Part shown: in pieces, positions 18,196 to 27,317 of the stretch
Position numbering within the stretch: the first letter of the stretch is position 1
How the letters are laid out: each line of letters opens with the position of its first letter
Assembly (NCBI GenBank): GCA_003671025.1
Contig: QWPW01000009.1
Location: 1 to 64,000, forward strand
Origin: Planctomycetota bacterium
GTDB lineage: Bacteria; Planctomycetota; Phycisphaerae; Phycisphaerales; SM1A02
DNA: 64,000 bases
Reading direction: 5' to 3'
Translations under genes and position numbers: made by a program
Notes under the pieces: model-generated
Told to the model about the DNA's origin: nothing
Databases searched by the model: none
Seen by the model: only the letters and a program-made list of their open reading frames with translations

Positions 18196-18771
18196 ATGTC
18201 CAACAGCACGCGCGGCATCCTCGTTGTTGTCTCTGGCCCATCAGGTGTGGGCAAGACCACCATCGTGCACGAAGTCATTCGTCGCCTCGGTGGCGAGTTC
18301 AGCGTGAGCGCCACCACCCGCGCGCGTTCGGAACATGAACGCGATGGCGTGGACTACCACTTCGTTGATCAAGCAACCTTTCAACAGTGGATCGATGAAG
18401 GACGCTTCCTCGAGTACGCGCAAGTGTTCGGCCGCTCGTGGTACGGAACGCTGCGTGCGCAAGTGGAGTCGGCGCTTGCGCAGAGCCACCTCTTAGTGCT
18501 CGACATCGATGTGCAAGGCGCGCGCGATGTGAAGATCGCGATGCCCAGTGCCTTCGCGATTTTCATTCTTCCGCCCGATGAAGAAACGCTGCTCAAGCGT
18601 CTGCACGCACGCGGCCGCGAAGACGAAGCATCGATTGAACGACGATTCGCGCAAGCGAAGACCGAGATCGACTTCGCGCAATCGAGCACGGTGTACGACG
18701 CGTTTGTCGTGAACGACGACCTCGAGGTTGCGATCGATCAGCTGTGCGATCTCGTGCGCGCGAGGCGCTAG
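18196..18771 (+). CDS. gmk: Guanylate kinase
   Basis: Converts GMP to GDP with ATP. The 191 residues show the P-loop VVSGPSGVGKTT, the GMP-binding SVSATTRARSEHERDGVDYHF segment, EYAQVFGRSWYGT and DIDVQGA, and the lid GREDEASIERR. ATG 18196 comes 3 bp after the ABC gene stop; a TTG at 18190 would overlap it. Tight spacing suggests translational coupling with the unrelated ABC gene. Confidence 0.95.
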   Translation: MSNSTRGILVVVSGPSGVGKTTIVHEVIRRLGGEFSVSATTRARSEHERDGVDYHFVDQATFQQWIDEGRFLEYAQVFGRSWYGTLRAQVESALAQSHLLVLDIDVQGARDVKIAMPSAFAIFILPPDEETLLKRLHARGREDEASIERRFAQAKTEIDFAQSSTVYDAFVVNDDLEVAIDQLCDLVRARR

Positions 18772-19196
18772 CGCCTTTAGGACTGCGCGACCTGCGCACG
18801 AATCACAACCGCGGCGTGTCCATCAAAAGTGCGCGGCATCACACGGCGTTGATGCGTCGCGATCACTCCGCGCACTCGCGTGACGCATGAGTCGATATGC
18901 CGCGAAGACTTCGCGTCCCACACACGACTCTGAACCAATCGATCAACGCGATCAATGCACGCAAGCACACACATGTATTGTGACACCATCACTTTGTCAT
19001 AAAGTACACAGAACGCAACATGATGCACGCAGTCGTCGGAGTGTCGTCATTTGCGTCGGTTTTTCGCGTTGCGCTGCATCGCGTTTGAGCATCTCTGCGC
19101 TCTGCGTATGTTGACTTCGGCGTTCGATGCGCGCGTTGCGCATTGCGCAATTCACTGCGTGAGCAGAGTCACAACACACTCATAGGAGGAACCACC
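18772..19196. other. Intergenic region upstream of A2
   Basis: No gene found. The part nearest A2 is homologous to the A1 leader: GCAACATGATGCACG (19015-19029), TTGACT...GCGTTCGATGCGC (19111-19136), and CTGCGTGAGCAGAGTC. This suggests the duplicated block includes the promoter. A clear -10 box cannot be fixed by eye. Confidence 0.45.
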
Positions 19197-20471
19197 ATGC
19201 GATCAAGCGCACTTCAACGACTGACCGAATCACTCGCGCGATTGAAGTCACAGTCTGATCACACCGTCGTGCACATCCTTGCAGCGAAGCGATTGCGCAT
19301 GACGCTCTCTCCCGTTCTTTCCACCTCGCTCGGCGTCGCCGTTGTCGCGGGCATGCTTTGGGCAGTGCCGCATCCAGTGGCACTCGCCTCCAACGAAGAC
19401 GCGAACGAATCCACTTTGACCACGGCTACGCTGGGGGAGCTTCCACCTGAACTCGAAGCCGCTGCACGCAGAATGCAGCACCGCATGCGCACGGTGAAAC
19501 ACATCGTCGGCGCATCCTCTGACTGGGGTGACCTTGATTTGGCACTTGTCTTTGCCGAGGAATACACCAATCCGACGTTCTCCATCGAGCCTGGCGTGCA
19601 ACAAGCACAAGTGATGGGGAAGGATGTCGTCGTCGACGTGCTCAAGGTCGAAGATGGCCGTCTTCATCTTGAGCGGGCGCTGTCTGATCCGTCGATGGCG
19701 CCGTACCACGGTGACTTCGAACAAGTGTTGTCCACCCACTCGTCGATTCATCTCATCGAGTTCATCGCAACGGGTCAATCGGGTGAGCGGTTCTCTTCTC
19801 GCACATTGCGCTGGACCGGTCCACAGTGGGAGCGCCCAGACTGCTTGGCGCTTACCTCACCAGATGCGCCAATGTGTGGCGTTTCGATTCCCTTTGATGT
19901 CATTCTGCCGCGCGACTACTACGAAAGTTTTCCGACAGTGCACCCACTAGTGCCGCCAAGCTGGAGCTTCAAGGAGTTTGTGCTGGTCGTGCGCGATCCT
20001 AATCGGTTGGACGAAGTCATCGAAGAACGGGCCCATGAGTTTCCCGTTCCATGTGTTCTTTGCCCCAACGGAACAGGGGGCTTTTGTTGGGACGAGTTCT
20101 TGAAGGGCAACTCAGAGGCGGGGCTGGCGAAGGCCAATTACGACCTATGCATGGAGCAGGCGTGGGGTGATTTTCAAAGCGACATACTGTGGGAACTTGC
20201 AGCGCTTCTGGTCGTGTTAAAATTATGCTTAAACATCGACATCTCGTTGAGCCCTCCGAGCCCTGAGATCAAGTTCCCGAAGCGCGTTAACTTTCCAAAA
20301 ACATGGCCCTCAATAATCGCGTGTGCGCTTGGGACTGGCATCCCTCTGTACTTTCTCTATAGGGATTGGAAAGAACTGCTAGCGGCTGAGGCCGTCTGTC
20401 TCTGGACGTTTCGAGTGAAGATGGAGGAGTTGTTCGACGAAGTCTGTGCCGCCGGCGGAGGAACACCATGA
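19197..20471 (+). CDS. Membrane-anchored protein of unknown family, cassette A copy 2
   Basis: A 424-residue paralog of A1 with the same plan: N-terminal anchor (about 42-62, AGMLWAVPHPVALAS), an outside domain carrying RMRTVKHIVGAS, GVSIPFDVILPRDYY and PCVLCPNGTGGFCWDEF, then two C-terminal helices. The region between PCVLC and the last helix has diverged most and is richer in A/T, including an LKLCLNIDISLSPPSPE insert. ATG 19197 follows an ideal AGGAGG. The stop overlaps the start of B2 (ATGA). No family recognised; the pair looks like a two-subunit membrane unit. Confidence 0.75.
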   Translation: MRSSALQRLTESLARLKSQSDHTVVHILAAKRLRMTLSPVLSTSLGVAVVAGMLWAVPHPVALASNEDANESTLTTATLGELPPELEAAARRMQHRMRTVKHIVGASSDWGDLDLALVFAEEYTNPTFSIEPGVQQAQVMGKDVVVDVLKVEDGRLHLERALSDPSMAPYHGDFEQVLSTHSSIHLIEFIATGQSGERFSSRTLRWTGPQWERPDCLALTSPDAPMCGVSIPFDVILPRDYYESFPTVHPLVPPSWSFKEFVLVVRDPNRLDEVIEERAHEFPVPCVLCPNGTGGFCWDEFLKGNSEAGLAKANYDLCMEQAWGDFQSDILWELAALLVVLKLCLNIDISLSPPSPEIKFPKRVNFPKTWPSIIACALGTGIPLYFLYRDWKELLAAEAVCLWTFRVKMEELFDEVCAAGGGTP

Positions 20472-20944
20472 ATAACGATCATCTCACGCTGGAACCAGCC
20501 ATCAGTCACATTCCAACACTCATGATCTTCTCATGGATAGCCGGCGGCGCGCTAATTATCCTGTGCTTCCTGATCGGTGGTGCCATGCGTAGTGCTGGTA
20601 CGGATGTCAACGACGAGCAAACGCAGAACGCAGCAAGCCTTGGTGTCCGCCTTCACTCCTCGTTGGTTGGTGCGGGACTCTTCTTGATTTCCATGGGCTT
20701 TGCGTTTTCGGGATTGGCGACCTACTGCATCGGCAGATCCCCCGCGCGCGCTGTCGTGACCGGATTGTTTCCCAGCGCCGCTGCAGTGGCGTTCTTCATA
20801 ATCACAATTGCACTGGCGCTGCGCGGCCAACGGGCGCTTGATTCCGGGTTCGTAGCCAAGTGTTGGCGATGGGGATGGCGGTTCTTATTTCTGAACATCA
20901 TCATCATGCTTGGCGCGGAAGCATTGAGAGCCCTGAACCCGTGA
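20468..20944 (+). CDS. Small membrane protein, cassette B copy 2
   Basis: A 158-residue protein with about four membrane helices (near 17-38, 60-80, 87-117, 135-155) and a polar loop GTDVNDEQTQNAASLGVR after the first. It starts inside the A2 stop codon (ATGA) behind GGAGGAACACC, so it is translationally coupled to A2. It is paralogous to B1. The family is unknown. The constant pairing and coupling of A and B in both copies suggest that the products interact. Confidence 0.75.
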   Translation: MNNDHLTLEPAISHIPTLMIFSWIAGGALIILCFLIGGAMRSAGTDVNDEQTQNAASLGVRLHSSLVGAGLFLISMGFAFSGLATYCIGRSPARAVVTGLFPSAAAVAFFIITIALALRGQRALDSGFVAKCWRWGWRFLFLNIIIMLGAEALRALNP

Positions 20945-21035
20945 GCGTTGACGATCTCCGCGTGACACAGAAGTATTGCCTTCGATAGTCCGTGCGTCAT
21001 TCGTTGCGTTCGTACTCCAACCAACTTGAAAAAGC

Positions 21036-21082
21036 ATCACGGCGGCCGTTCACATGAGTTGCTCATGAACGGCCGCCGTGAT
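21036..21082 (+). repeat. Cassette 3' hairpin, copy 2
   Basis: Arms of 17 bp pair perfectly around a loop that contains an inner TGAG-TTG-CTCA stem. It is about 90 nt after B2 and nearly identical, in the gene direction, to 2161-2206. The 90 nt between stop and hairpin are also alignable between copies (shared CGATAGTCCG). Confidence 0.8.
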
Positions 21083-21116
21083 TGTGTACGCGTTGTCTAT
21101 GCGCTCGCGATGAAAC

Positions 21117-22214
21117 TCAGTGGCAACCGCAGCCGGAGCCGCACTTGCCTGCGCCGACGAGTTGCTTCGAGGCCGCGCCCTCAGCGATGCGACGCTTGGC
21201 GTAGTTGATCGCCGCTGTGCTGGTTGATCCGCCGTTGGCTTCTCGCAGCACATCGAGCGTGGTCGCTTCGATGTCGACGATCTTCTGATCGATCTCTGCT
21301 TCGCTCATGCCGAGATAGAGGCCGGCGAGTCGAATGAGTCCGCCCGCGTTGGCGACAAAGTCGGGCGAGTAGAGAATGCCGCGCTTGGCCAGAGTTTCGC
21401 CATCGGTGGAAGGATGCGCGAGTTGGTTGTTCGCGGTGCCGCACACGATCTGGCAGTTGAGGCTTGCGATCGTCTTCGCGTCGAGCATTCCGCCCAACGC
21501 GCATGGAGCGAGGATGTCGATCTTCTCTTCGAAGAGATTCTTGTCGTTGCCCAGCGCCACGCAGCCGAGCTCTTCGACGGCGCGCTTCATCGTTGGAACA
21601 TGAACATCGGTGACCAACACCGCCGCGCCAGCGCTGCGCAGCAACTTGGCCAAGCGATATCCCGTCGCGCCGCAACCTTGAATGGCCACAGTCAACTGCG
21701 AGAACTCAGGCTTGCGACCCAAGTGCACCAAGCACGCCTTCATCGAGTTGAAACATCCGAGCGCGGTGTACGGCGAAGGATCGCCGCCGTGGCTCACAGT
21801 GTTGCCGCCCATGACGTGCTTGGTCTCGAGCGCCATCCAGTCGCAGTACTGCGGGCTCACGCCAACATCTTCCGCGGCGATGTACTTGCCCGCGAACGTG
21901 TCAACGAAGCGACCCATCGCGCGCGCCTCAGCCTCGGTGGGCTGTTGACCAGGGTTAGGCATGATGATGACGCTCTTCGCGCCGCCCATCGCGAGGCCCG
22001 ATGCCGCGGCCTTGTAAGTCATGCCTTCGGAGAGACGCAGCACATCGTGCAGCGCATCGCTCTCGCTGGCGTAGGCCCAGCGGCGAGTGCCACCGAGCGC
22101 ATTGCCCAACGTCGTCGAATGAATCGCGATGACGGCCTTGAGGCCGGTCTTGGTGTCCTGATGGAAAGCCACACGCTCGTGGCCGTAAGACTGCATCTGC
22201 TCAAGTACCTTCAT
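21117..22214 (-). CDS. Leucine/valine dehydrogenase family protein
   Basis: NAD-dependent oxidative deamination of a branched-chain amino acid is the family role. The 365 residues show the substrate-binding Lys in GLAMGGAKSVII and the catalytic Lys in MTYKAAASG, followed by AAEDVGVSPQYCDWM and a dinucleotide fold at IQGCGATGYRLAKLL. CGTANNQLAH follows. The exact substrate cannot be read. The C-terminus carries an unusual GKCGSGCGCH tail with three Cys and a His that could bind a metal. It neighbours acyl-CoA dehydrogenase and crotonase genes, consistent with branched-chain amino-acid breakdown. Confidence 0.85.
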   Translation of the reverse strand: MKVLEQMQSYGHERVAFHQDTKTGLKAVIAIHSTTLGNALGGTRRWAYASESDALHDVLRLSEGMTYKAAASGLAMGGAKSVIIMPNPGQQPTEAEARAMGRFVDTFAGKYIAAEDVGVSPQYCDWMALETKHVMGGNTVSHGGDPSPYTALGCFNSMKACLVHLGRKPEFSQLTVAIQGCGATGYRLAKLLRSAGAAVLVTDVHVPTMKRAVEELGCVALGNDKNLFEEKIDILAPCALGGMLDAKTIASLNCQIVCGTANNQLAHPSTDGETLAKRGILYSPDFVANAGGLIRLAGLYLGMSEAEIDQKIVDIEATTLDVLREANGGSTSTAAINYAKRRIAEGAASKQLVGAGKCGSGCGCH

Positions 22215-22371
22215 AACGAATCTCGTGACCTTCTTTGGAGTGGTTTGAACTGAACGGTTGACGCCGTTTGACCGAGTCGATGCAACATGACGACAGCGAT
22301 GGAGGATCGGTGAAGATAGCGGTTGTCTCGCCGCGACGTGTGTCCGCGAGGGCCGGTGAATGACTGCGTGA

Positions 22372-24327
22372 TCAGCGCGATTTCAGTGCGGACATGTCGC
22401 CCTCATACACGCTGCCTGCACCAAACTGTGGAATGCCAGATTGTTGCGCGGCGACGCTGCGCCCCGTGCCGAAATAGGTGTGATCGGGCGACTTTTCGGA
22501 GATCGAATAGTTTGCGTTGGGAAGCAAGTTGGCAGCGGCCAAAGCTGCGGCCGCAGCCTTTTTCATGCTCGAATCGGTGTTCACGAAGAGAGCGCGCAGT
22601 TCTCTGGCGATCTCAACTCGCGCGAGCGAGAACAAGTGCTCGACCAGCGCGCACTCGCGTTCTGCTGCCGCGCCTTCGAGGCCGCTTGCGAGATTCGCAT
22701 CGAGCCGCGAGAGCGCACAGGTCATCGCGTGAATCCACAACGCGCTCATCGAAAGCCGCGCCTGAATCGTTTGATTGGCGATGAGACGCTCCTCGTGTTC
22801 CTTGAACATGAGCTTCACATGATGGCTGTGCTCTTGGATGCGGACCATCAAGTCATCCGCGAGATGACGCAGACGCGGCTGAATGCGCGTGAGTTTCGGC
22901 GCCGCGCGACGCACGCCCAAGAACAACTCCGCGCCGACTTGCAATGCCGTGCCCATGTGCTTCGTGGGATTCGCGCGCACCTTGAGCAGATACTCGCCGA
23001 GCTGCTTGGATCCGTACGCGAAGATGAACGAGTGCATGACTTCGTTCGCGCCTTCAACAATGATGTTGATGCGCGAGTCGCGCCACATGCGCTCGACATG
23101 ATTCTCCGTCATGTAACTTTCGCCGCCCATGATCTGCATGGCATCATCGACCGTGCGATAGCCGAACTCGCTGCAGAAGACTTTGCACATCGCGGTCTCG
23201 AGCATGATGTCGTCGTGATGCGCATCAAGGAACCCAGTGGTCATGTACAGCATCGCGTCCATCGCGTAGACATAGGCGGCCATGCGCGCGAGCTTCTCTT
23301 GCACGAGATCAAATTCAGCGAGCGCGCGATCGAATTGATGACGCGACTGCGCCCACTTGCATGCTTGTTCAGACGAGTAGCGCGCGGCGCCGAGCATGCC
23401 CGCAGAGAGCGTGCAGCGGCCGAAATTGAGGCAACTGAGCGCGACATTGAGTCCCTTGCCCTCTTTGAAAAGCAGGTTCTCGCGCGGCACTTTGACGTTC
23501 GTCAATCGAATGCGCGCCTGCCAAGTGCCGCGGATGCCGCACTTCGAACGATTGCGGTTGAAGATGTCAACGCCTTCCATGTCGGGCGTGCAAATGAGTG
23601 CCGTGACCGCCTCTTTGCTCTTGCCGGTTTTTGGATCGATGACTTGCTGCTTGGCCATCACGGTGAACAGACCAGCGAGCGCGCCCGAAGTCGCCCACTT
23701 CTTTTCACCGTTAAGGATGTAGTGGGTGCCGTCAGCGGAGAGTTCGCAGCGCGTCTCTTGTCCGCCCGCGTCGCAACCGACGTTTGGTTCGGAAAGACAA
23801 AACGCGCTCAGGGTTGACTTCGCCATGAGCGGAAGGAAGCGCTTCTTCTGCTCATCGTTTCCAAAGAGCATGAGCGCTTTGCAACCGATCGACTGATGCG
23901 CCGAGACCAACACCGCCGTCGAACCACATGTTTGTCCCACGCGCTCAAGCACGCGGTTGTAACTGGTGATGCCCAATCCCAGTCCGCCGTACTGCGCGGG
24001 AATGGTCATGCCCAGCACGCCTAAATCAAAGAGTCGTTGAATGACCCACTGCGGAATTTCTTGCTTCTGATCGATCTCAATCGCGGGATGATCCGTGCGC
24101 AGATAGTGATCGAGTGCGGCCAACAACTGGTCGCACTTGGCGATCTCTTCCGGCGCTGACTTGGGATACGGGAAGACGAGGTCCTCGCGAAAATTCCCCC
24201 AGAACACATTCTTGATCACGCCCATCGTCGAAGGATCAGGGCCCAACATCTCCTGTGCTTGCTCGATCTGCTTACGGTCCTTTGCGGAGACATTCTTGAG
24301 ATCGTTCGCGAGATTCGGAGTCGACAT
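22372..24327 (-). CDS. Acyl-CoA dehydrogenase, long two-domain form
   Basis: FAD enzyme that introduces the alpha-beta double bond in acyl-CoA. At 651 residues it is longer than short-chain forms (~380) and resembles VLCAD/ACAD9-type proteins with an extra C-terminal helical domain (about 440-620). Visible: YGGLGLGITSYNRVLE, the FAD-binding FCLSEPNVGCDAGGQET, WATSGALAG, and IIVEGANEVM with the catalytic-base Glu. ATG 24327 follows AAGG; the frame upstream lacks similarity. The C-terminal FGTGRSVAAQQSGIPQFG is unassigned. Confidence 0.9.
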   Translation of the reverse strand: MSTPNLANDLKNVSAKDRKQIEQAQEMLGPDPSTMGVIKNVFWGNFREDLVFPYPKSAPEEIAKCDQLLAALDHYLRTDHPAIEIDQKQEIPQWVIQRLFDLGVLGMTIPAQYGGLGLGITSYNRVLERVGQTCGSTAVLVSAHQSIGCKALMLFGNDEQKKRFLPLMAKSTLSAFCLSEPNVGCDAGGQETRCELSADGTHYILNGEKKWATSGALAGLFTVMAKQQVIDPKTGKSKEAVTALICTPDMEGVDIFNRNRSKCGIRGTWQARIRLTNVKVPRENLLFKEGKGLNVALSCLNFGRCTLSAGMLGAARYSSEQACKWAQSRHQFDRALAEFDLVQEKLARMAAYVYAMDAMLYMTTGFLDAHHDDIMLETAMCKVFCSEFGYRTVDDAMQIMGGESYMTENHVERMWRDSRINIIVEGANEVMHSFIFAYGSKQLGEYLLKVRANPTKHMGTALQVGAELFLGVRRAAPKLTRIQPRLRHLADDLMVRIQEHSHHVKLMFKEHEERLIANQTIQARLSMSALWIHAMTCALSRLDANLASGLEGAAAERECALVEHLFSLARVEIARELRALFVNTDSSMKKAAAAALAAANLLPNANYSISEKSPDHTYFGTGRSVAAQQSGIPQFGAGSVYEGDMSALKSR

Positions 24328-24749
24328 GGGGTGCCTTGGAGAAGGATGAAACGAGTCGGTCAATGTGCGCACTCTGCAGTACGTCACCGAAAAATGAGCA
24401 CAGTGGTTTGAGATGATAGAGCGCGCATGCAACGCCGTCGCGCCCATCACCAGCAATGGACACGAGTTCGCGCACAGTAAGTTTTATCAATCGGAGACAT
24501 ACAGCCGTCGTACGCTCATGTCGGAGCATCCATCACGCGCAAAACTAGCAAATCGCCCCGAAAAACGCGGGGTTTCGCGATGGACCAGAAGGCCGCGCGC
24601 GCGACTGGCTCGGCACAAACCTCTGCGTCGCACGCACGAGCGAACGAACCGAAACCACTGAGGAGTTTGGGTTTCGTGAGGCTCTCGGACGCGTTGAAAT
24701 TTCATGCGCTCGCATCCGACGAACGTTACTCGCAACGCGACCCGCAGCA
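24328..24749. other. Intergenic region between acyl-CoA dehydrogenase and crotonase 1
   Basis: About 420 bp that must hold the promoter of the dehydrogenase. I see no convincing gene, hairpin or repeat. Confidence 0.4.
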
Positions 24750-25637
24750 CTACTTCTTGAGGAACGCATCAAGCTTCGCGCGCGCGGGTGCGCTGTGTCG
24801 CAGCGCGACGAGATGTGCGCGTTCGCGCGCGACGCCCGCTGCAAATCCGTGCGCGACTCCTTGTCGCACCGCATCAAGACACGCGGCGCCGTGCAGCGTG
24901 TTGCCGACGCTCTTGGCAAGTTCATCACAGATCGGCGTGATCGCGGCAGCGTTGCGCGTGGAGAGCGCGCGCCGCGGCGTGGTCGACGCCGCGTATGCCC
25001 CGCCACTCACATCTTGCGCCTTGATCCATTTGATCGCCGCCGCGATCGCGCCTTCACTGCCACTGCCTGCTTCGGCGCGCACATCGAACAAACACAACGG
25101 CGCCGTATCAGATGGCCACGTTTCACCCGTCGCAGTTTTCTCGATGGCCAACGCGGGAATGATGCGCGCAGGCAACATCAATGTGCCGCCCCAACCAGGA
25201 CAGATGCACAGGCCCGCTTCGGGAAGTCCAACGCGCCACGGCTTCGCATCCGCGGCCGGAAGCGCGGCGACAAGCGCATCACAGTGCATCGCGATTTCGA
25301 GTCCGCCGCCAAGCGTCGCGCCATGAATCGCCGAGGCCGTCGGACAACCAAGTTGAGGAATCATGGAAAACGCCGCCGAGCCGCGCAGCAGGTATTGCTC
25401 GAGCGCGGCATCGTCGAGCGCATCGATCTCCGCGAGATCCGCGCCCGCGACGTAGACGCGCGTCGAGGCACTCGCGAGCACCAGGCCAGCAGGTTTTTCG
25501 CGGGCGATGACCTCGAGCGTCGCGTGAATCTCCGCGATCAACCACGAGTCAAGGACCACCACGCCACCGCGCAGATTCTCGGGATTTGGCTGCAAAAACA
25601 GGACGTGGACGCCATCGCGGATTTCGTAAGCAAGCAT
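24750..25637 (-). CDS. Enoyl-CoA hydratase/isomerase family protein
   Basis: Crotonase fold, 295 residues. The oxyanion and active-site motifs are present: SASTRVYVAGADLAEID, HGATLGGGLEIAMHCDALVA with the first catalytic Glu, and GLPEAGLCICPGWGG with the second. It resembles the hydratase part of multifunctional FadB/FadJ proteins, but the 3-hydroxyacyl-CoA dehydrogenase part is absent; the last 90 residues are an Ala-rich helical tail. A role in beta-oxidation is inferred from the motifs and the neighbouring dehydrogenase. It is divergent from crotonase 2. Confidence 0.85.
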   Translation of the reverse strand: MLAYEIRDGVHVLFLQPNPENLRGGVVVLDSWLIAEIHATLEVIAREKPAGLVLASASTRVYVAGADLAEIDALDDAALEQYLLRGSAAFSMIPQLGCPTASAIHGATLGGGLEIAMHCDALVAALPAADAKPWRVGLPEAGLCICPGWGGTLMLPARIIPALAIEKTATGETWPSDTAPLCLFDVRAEAGSGSEGAIAAAIKWIKAQDVSGGAYAASTTPRRALSTRNAAAITPICDELAKSVGNTLHGAACLDAVRQGVAHGFAAGVARERAHLVALRHSAPARAKLDAFLKK

Positions 25638-25824
25638 GAATCTCTCCAGTGGTTTGGTCTCGTTCGCTCAGCGTGTGAGTGAACTTCAACAGTCCACACG
25701 CGATCACACCGCACGCATTTCGCACGCCGACATCGATGAGACACTTCGGCGCATCGAACTATCCCAACACACTCAGTGTCGCATATCAACTCAGAGGCGC
25801 ACGTCGTGCACTACTCTTCGCGCC

Positions 25825-26565
25825 ATGTTGGTACGCGCGCATTCTTCTCACGGCATCGTCACGCTCGACCTCGCGCGGCCTGAAGCGCGCAACGCGCTCT
25901 GTGCGGAGTTGATTGCCGATCTCGGCACTGCGGTTGACGCGGTGGCCATTGATGCGTCGGCGCGCGTGCTTATTCTTGGCGGCGAAGGAAAGTCCTTCTG
26001 CGCGGGCATGGATCTCAAGGCTGTTGCCGATGATCCTGTCGCGATGGGCGACATGCTGCGCGCTCTCTCGCGCGTGTCGCGTGCGATTCGTCGTCTGTCG
26101 ATTCCCACCATCGCTCGCGTGCAAGGTGCAGCCATCGGTGGCGGTTGCGGACTCATGGTGGTGTGCGATTTCGCCATCACCCATCCCGAGTCCAAACTCG
26201 GCTATCCCGAAGTTGATCTGGGCATTTGTCCTGCGGTGGTTGCGCCGTGGTTGATGAAGAAGATCGGCGCGGGTGCAGCGCGCGCGATGCTGCTCGCGGG
26301 CGGAACGATGTCCGGCGCTGAAGGTTTTCGTAACGGTCTCGCGACACAACTCGTCGCCGAGTCTGAGCTCATCGACGCGGCACAAACGCTCGCGGATCGA
26401 TTGGCCAAAGGTGGCGCGCAGGCGCTTGCGGCAACCAAGCATTGGCTCAATGAACTCGATGGCTCGCTCGATGATGCGATCGCTGATGAAGCTGCGGAAA
26501 TCAGTGCGCGCATCATTGCGGGCGACGAAGCGCAGAGTCGTTTGCGCGCGGCATGGAAGCGCTAG
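25825..26565 (+). CDS. Enoyl-CoA hydratase family protein, methylglutaconyl-CoA hydratase-like
   Basis: Crotonase fold of 246 residues. It shows GKSFCAGMDLKA, AAIGGGCGLMVVCDFAI and GYPEVDLGICPAVVAPWLM. The first Glu position is Gly and the second Glu is kept, as I recall for LiuC/AUH-type enzymes that hydrate 3-methylglutaconyl-CoA in leucine breakdown. That fits the Leu/Val dehydrogenase nearby, but the substrate assignment is inference. ATG 25825 begins the conserved domain; upstream sequence is the divergent promoter region shared with crotonase 1. Confidence 0.8.
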   Translation: MLVRAHSSHGIVTLDLARPEARNALCAELIADLGTAVDAVAIDASARVLILGGEGKSFCAGMDLKAVADDPVAMGDMLRALSRVSRAIRRLSIPTIARVQGAAIGGGCGLMVVCDFAITHPESKLGYPEVDLGICPAVVAPWLMKKIGAGAARAMLLAGGTMSGAEGFRNGLATQLVAESELIDAAQTLADRLAKGGAQALAATKHWLNELDGSLDDAIADEAAEISARIIAGDEAQSRLRAAWKR

Positions 26566-26588
26566 GCGTAGCGCCGCGCGTTCGTCGT

Positions 26589-27317
26589 TCAATACTCTGG
26601 TCGCTCATACACCGAGCTGCCGCATTCGGGACATCGACCGAGGATCATCGTGCTGCGAACGTTGTAGCCACAGTTGGGGCAACGCGAAGTGTTCATGCGA
26701 TTTTGTCGAATGGCGTTGCGCGCGCGTTTGCGGACGACGGCGATGAAGCGCGCCGGCAAGAGCAACAGCGCGACGAGAGCAGAGATCATGAACCACCACG
26801 CGCCGACGGAGAAGATCCACGAGCCGTAATGCACGCGTGTGCGCGAATACTCGGTGAATACGCCAGCTTTTAGCGCGACTTCGCGCGCGACCGAATCGAC
26901 ATCGGCACGCATCGATTCTTGACACGGTGGAATGAGCGTCGAACGCAACACCGTCGTCGGCGTGAAGTCGACGGTCGTGAGCGGCCATCCGTGACGCACG
27001 GTTTCGTCGACCACAATCACTTGCGCCATCGGAGTCACGCCGATCCACCCGAGCTTAAGGTCCTTCTCCGCGATAGCGAATCCCGTGAGTCCGCCGTGTT
27101 CGGTACGCTCATTTTCGGGCGAAAGAAACACACGCACATGAAGCAGCACTTCGGATTCAACTTGCGTGTACATGCGTTGAGCATTCCACACGATGAAGGG
27201 CGCGATGAAGAACGCGACGACAAACGCGCCGCTCTGAATAGCGTCGAAGATCGTGTGCTGCTTTGGTTTGGAGTAGCGTGCAATCTCGCGTTGTGATTTG
27301 CGAAACGCGCGCCACAT
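26589..27317 (-). CDS. Membrane protein with C-terminal zinc ribbon
   Basis: A 242-residue protein with one N-terminal helix (about 33-50, SGAFVVAFFIAPFIVW), an outside domain of ~110 residues, a second helix (AWWFMISALVALLLLPARF), and then a cytoplasmic ribbon CPNCGYNVRSTMILGRCPECG. Such CPxCGY...RCPECG tails are common on planctomycete proteins. ATG 27317 overlaps the crotonase 3 stop (TGATG), so the two are coupled. A longer TTG start at 27344 is possible but less likely. Function unknown. Confidence 0.7.
   Translation of the reverse strand: MWRAFRKSQREIARYSKPKQHTIFDAIQSGAFVVAFFIAPFIVWNAQRMYTQVESEVLLHVRVFLSPENERTEHGGLTGFAIAEKDLKLGWIGVTPMAQVIVVDETVRHGWPLTTVDFTPTTVLRSTLIPPCQESMRADVDSVAREVALKAGVFTEYSRTRVHYGSWIFSVGAWWFMISALVALLLLPARFIAVVRKRARNAIRQNRMNTSRCPNCGYNVRSTMILGRCPECGSSVYERPEY

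Noticed and set aside
22441-23817. A 458-codon plus-strand frame
   Set aside because: Antisense to the acyl-CoA dehydrogenase gene, with no recognisable protein features.
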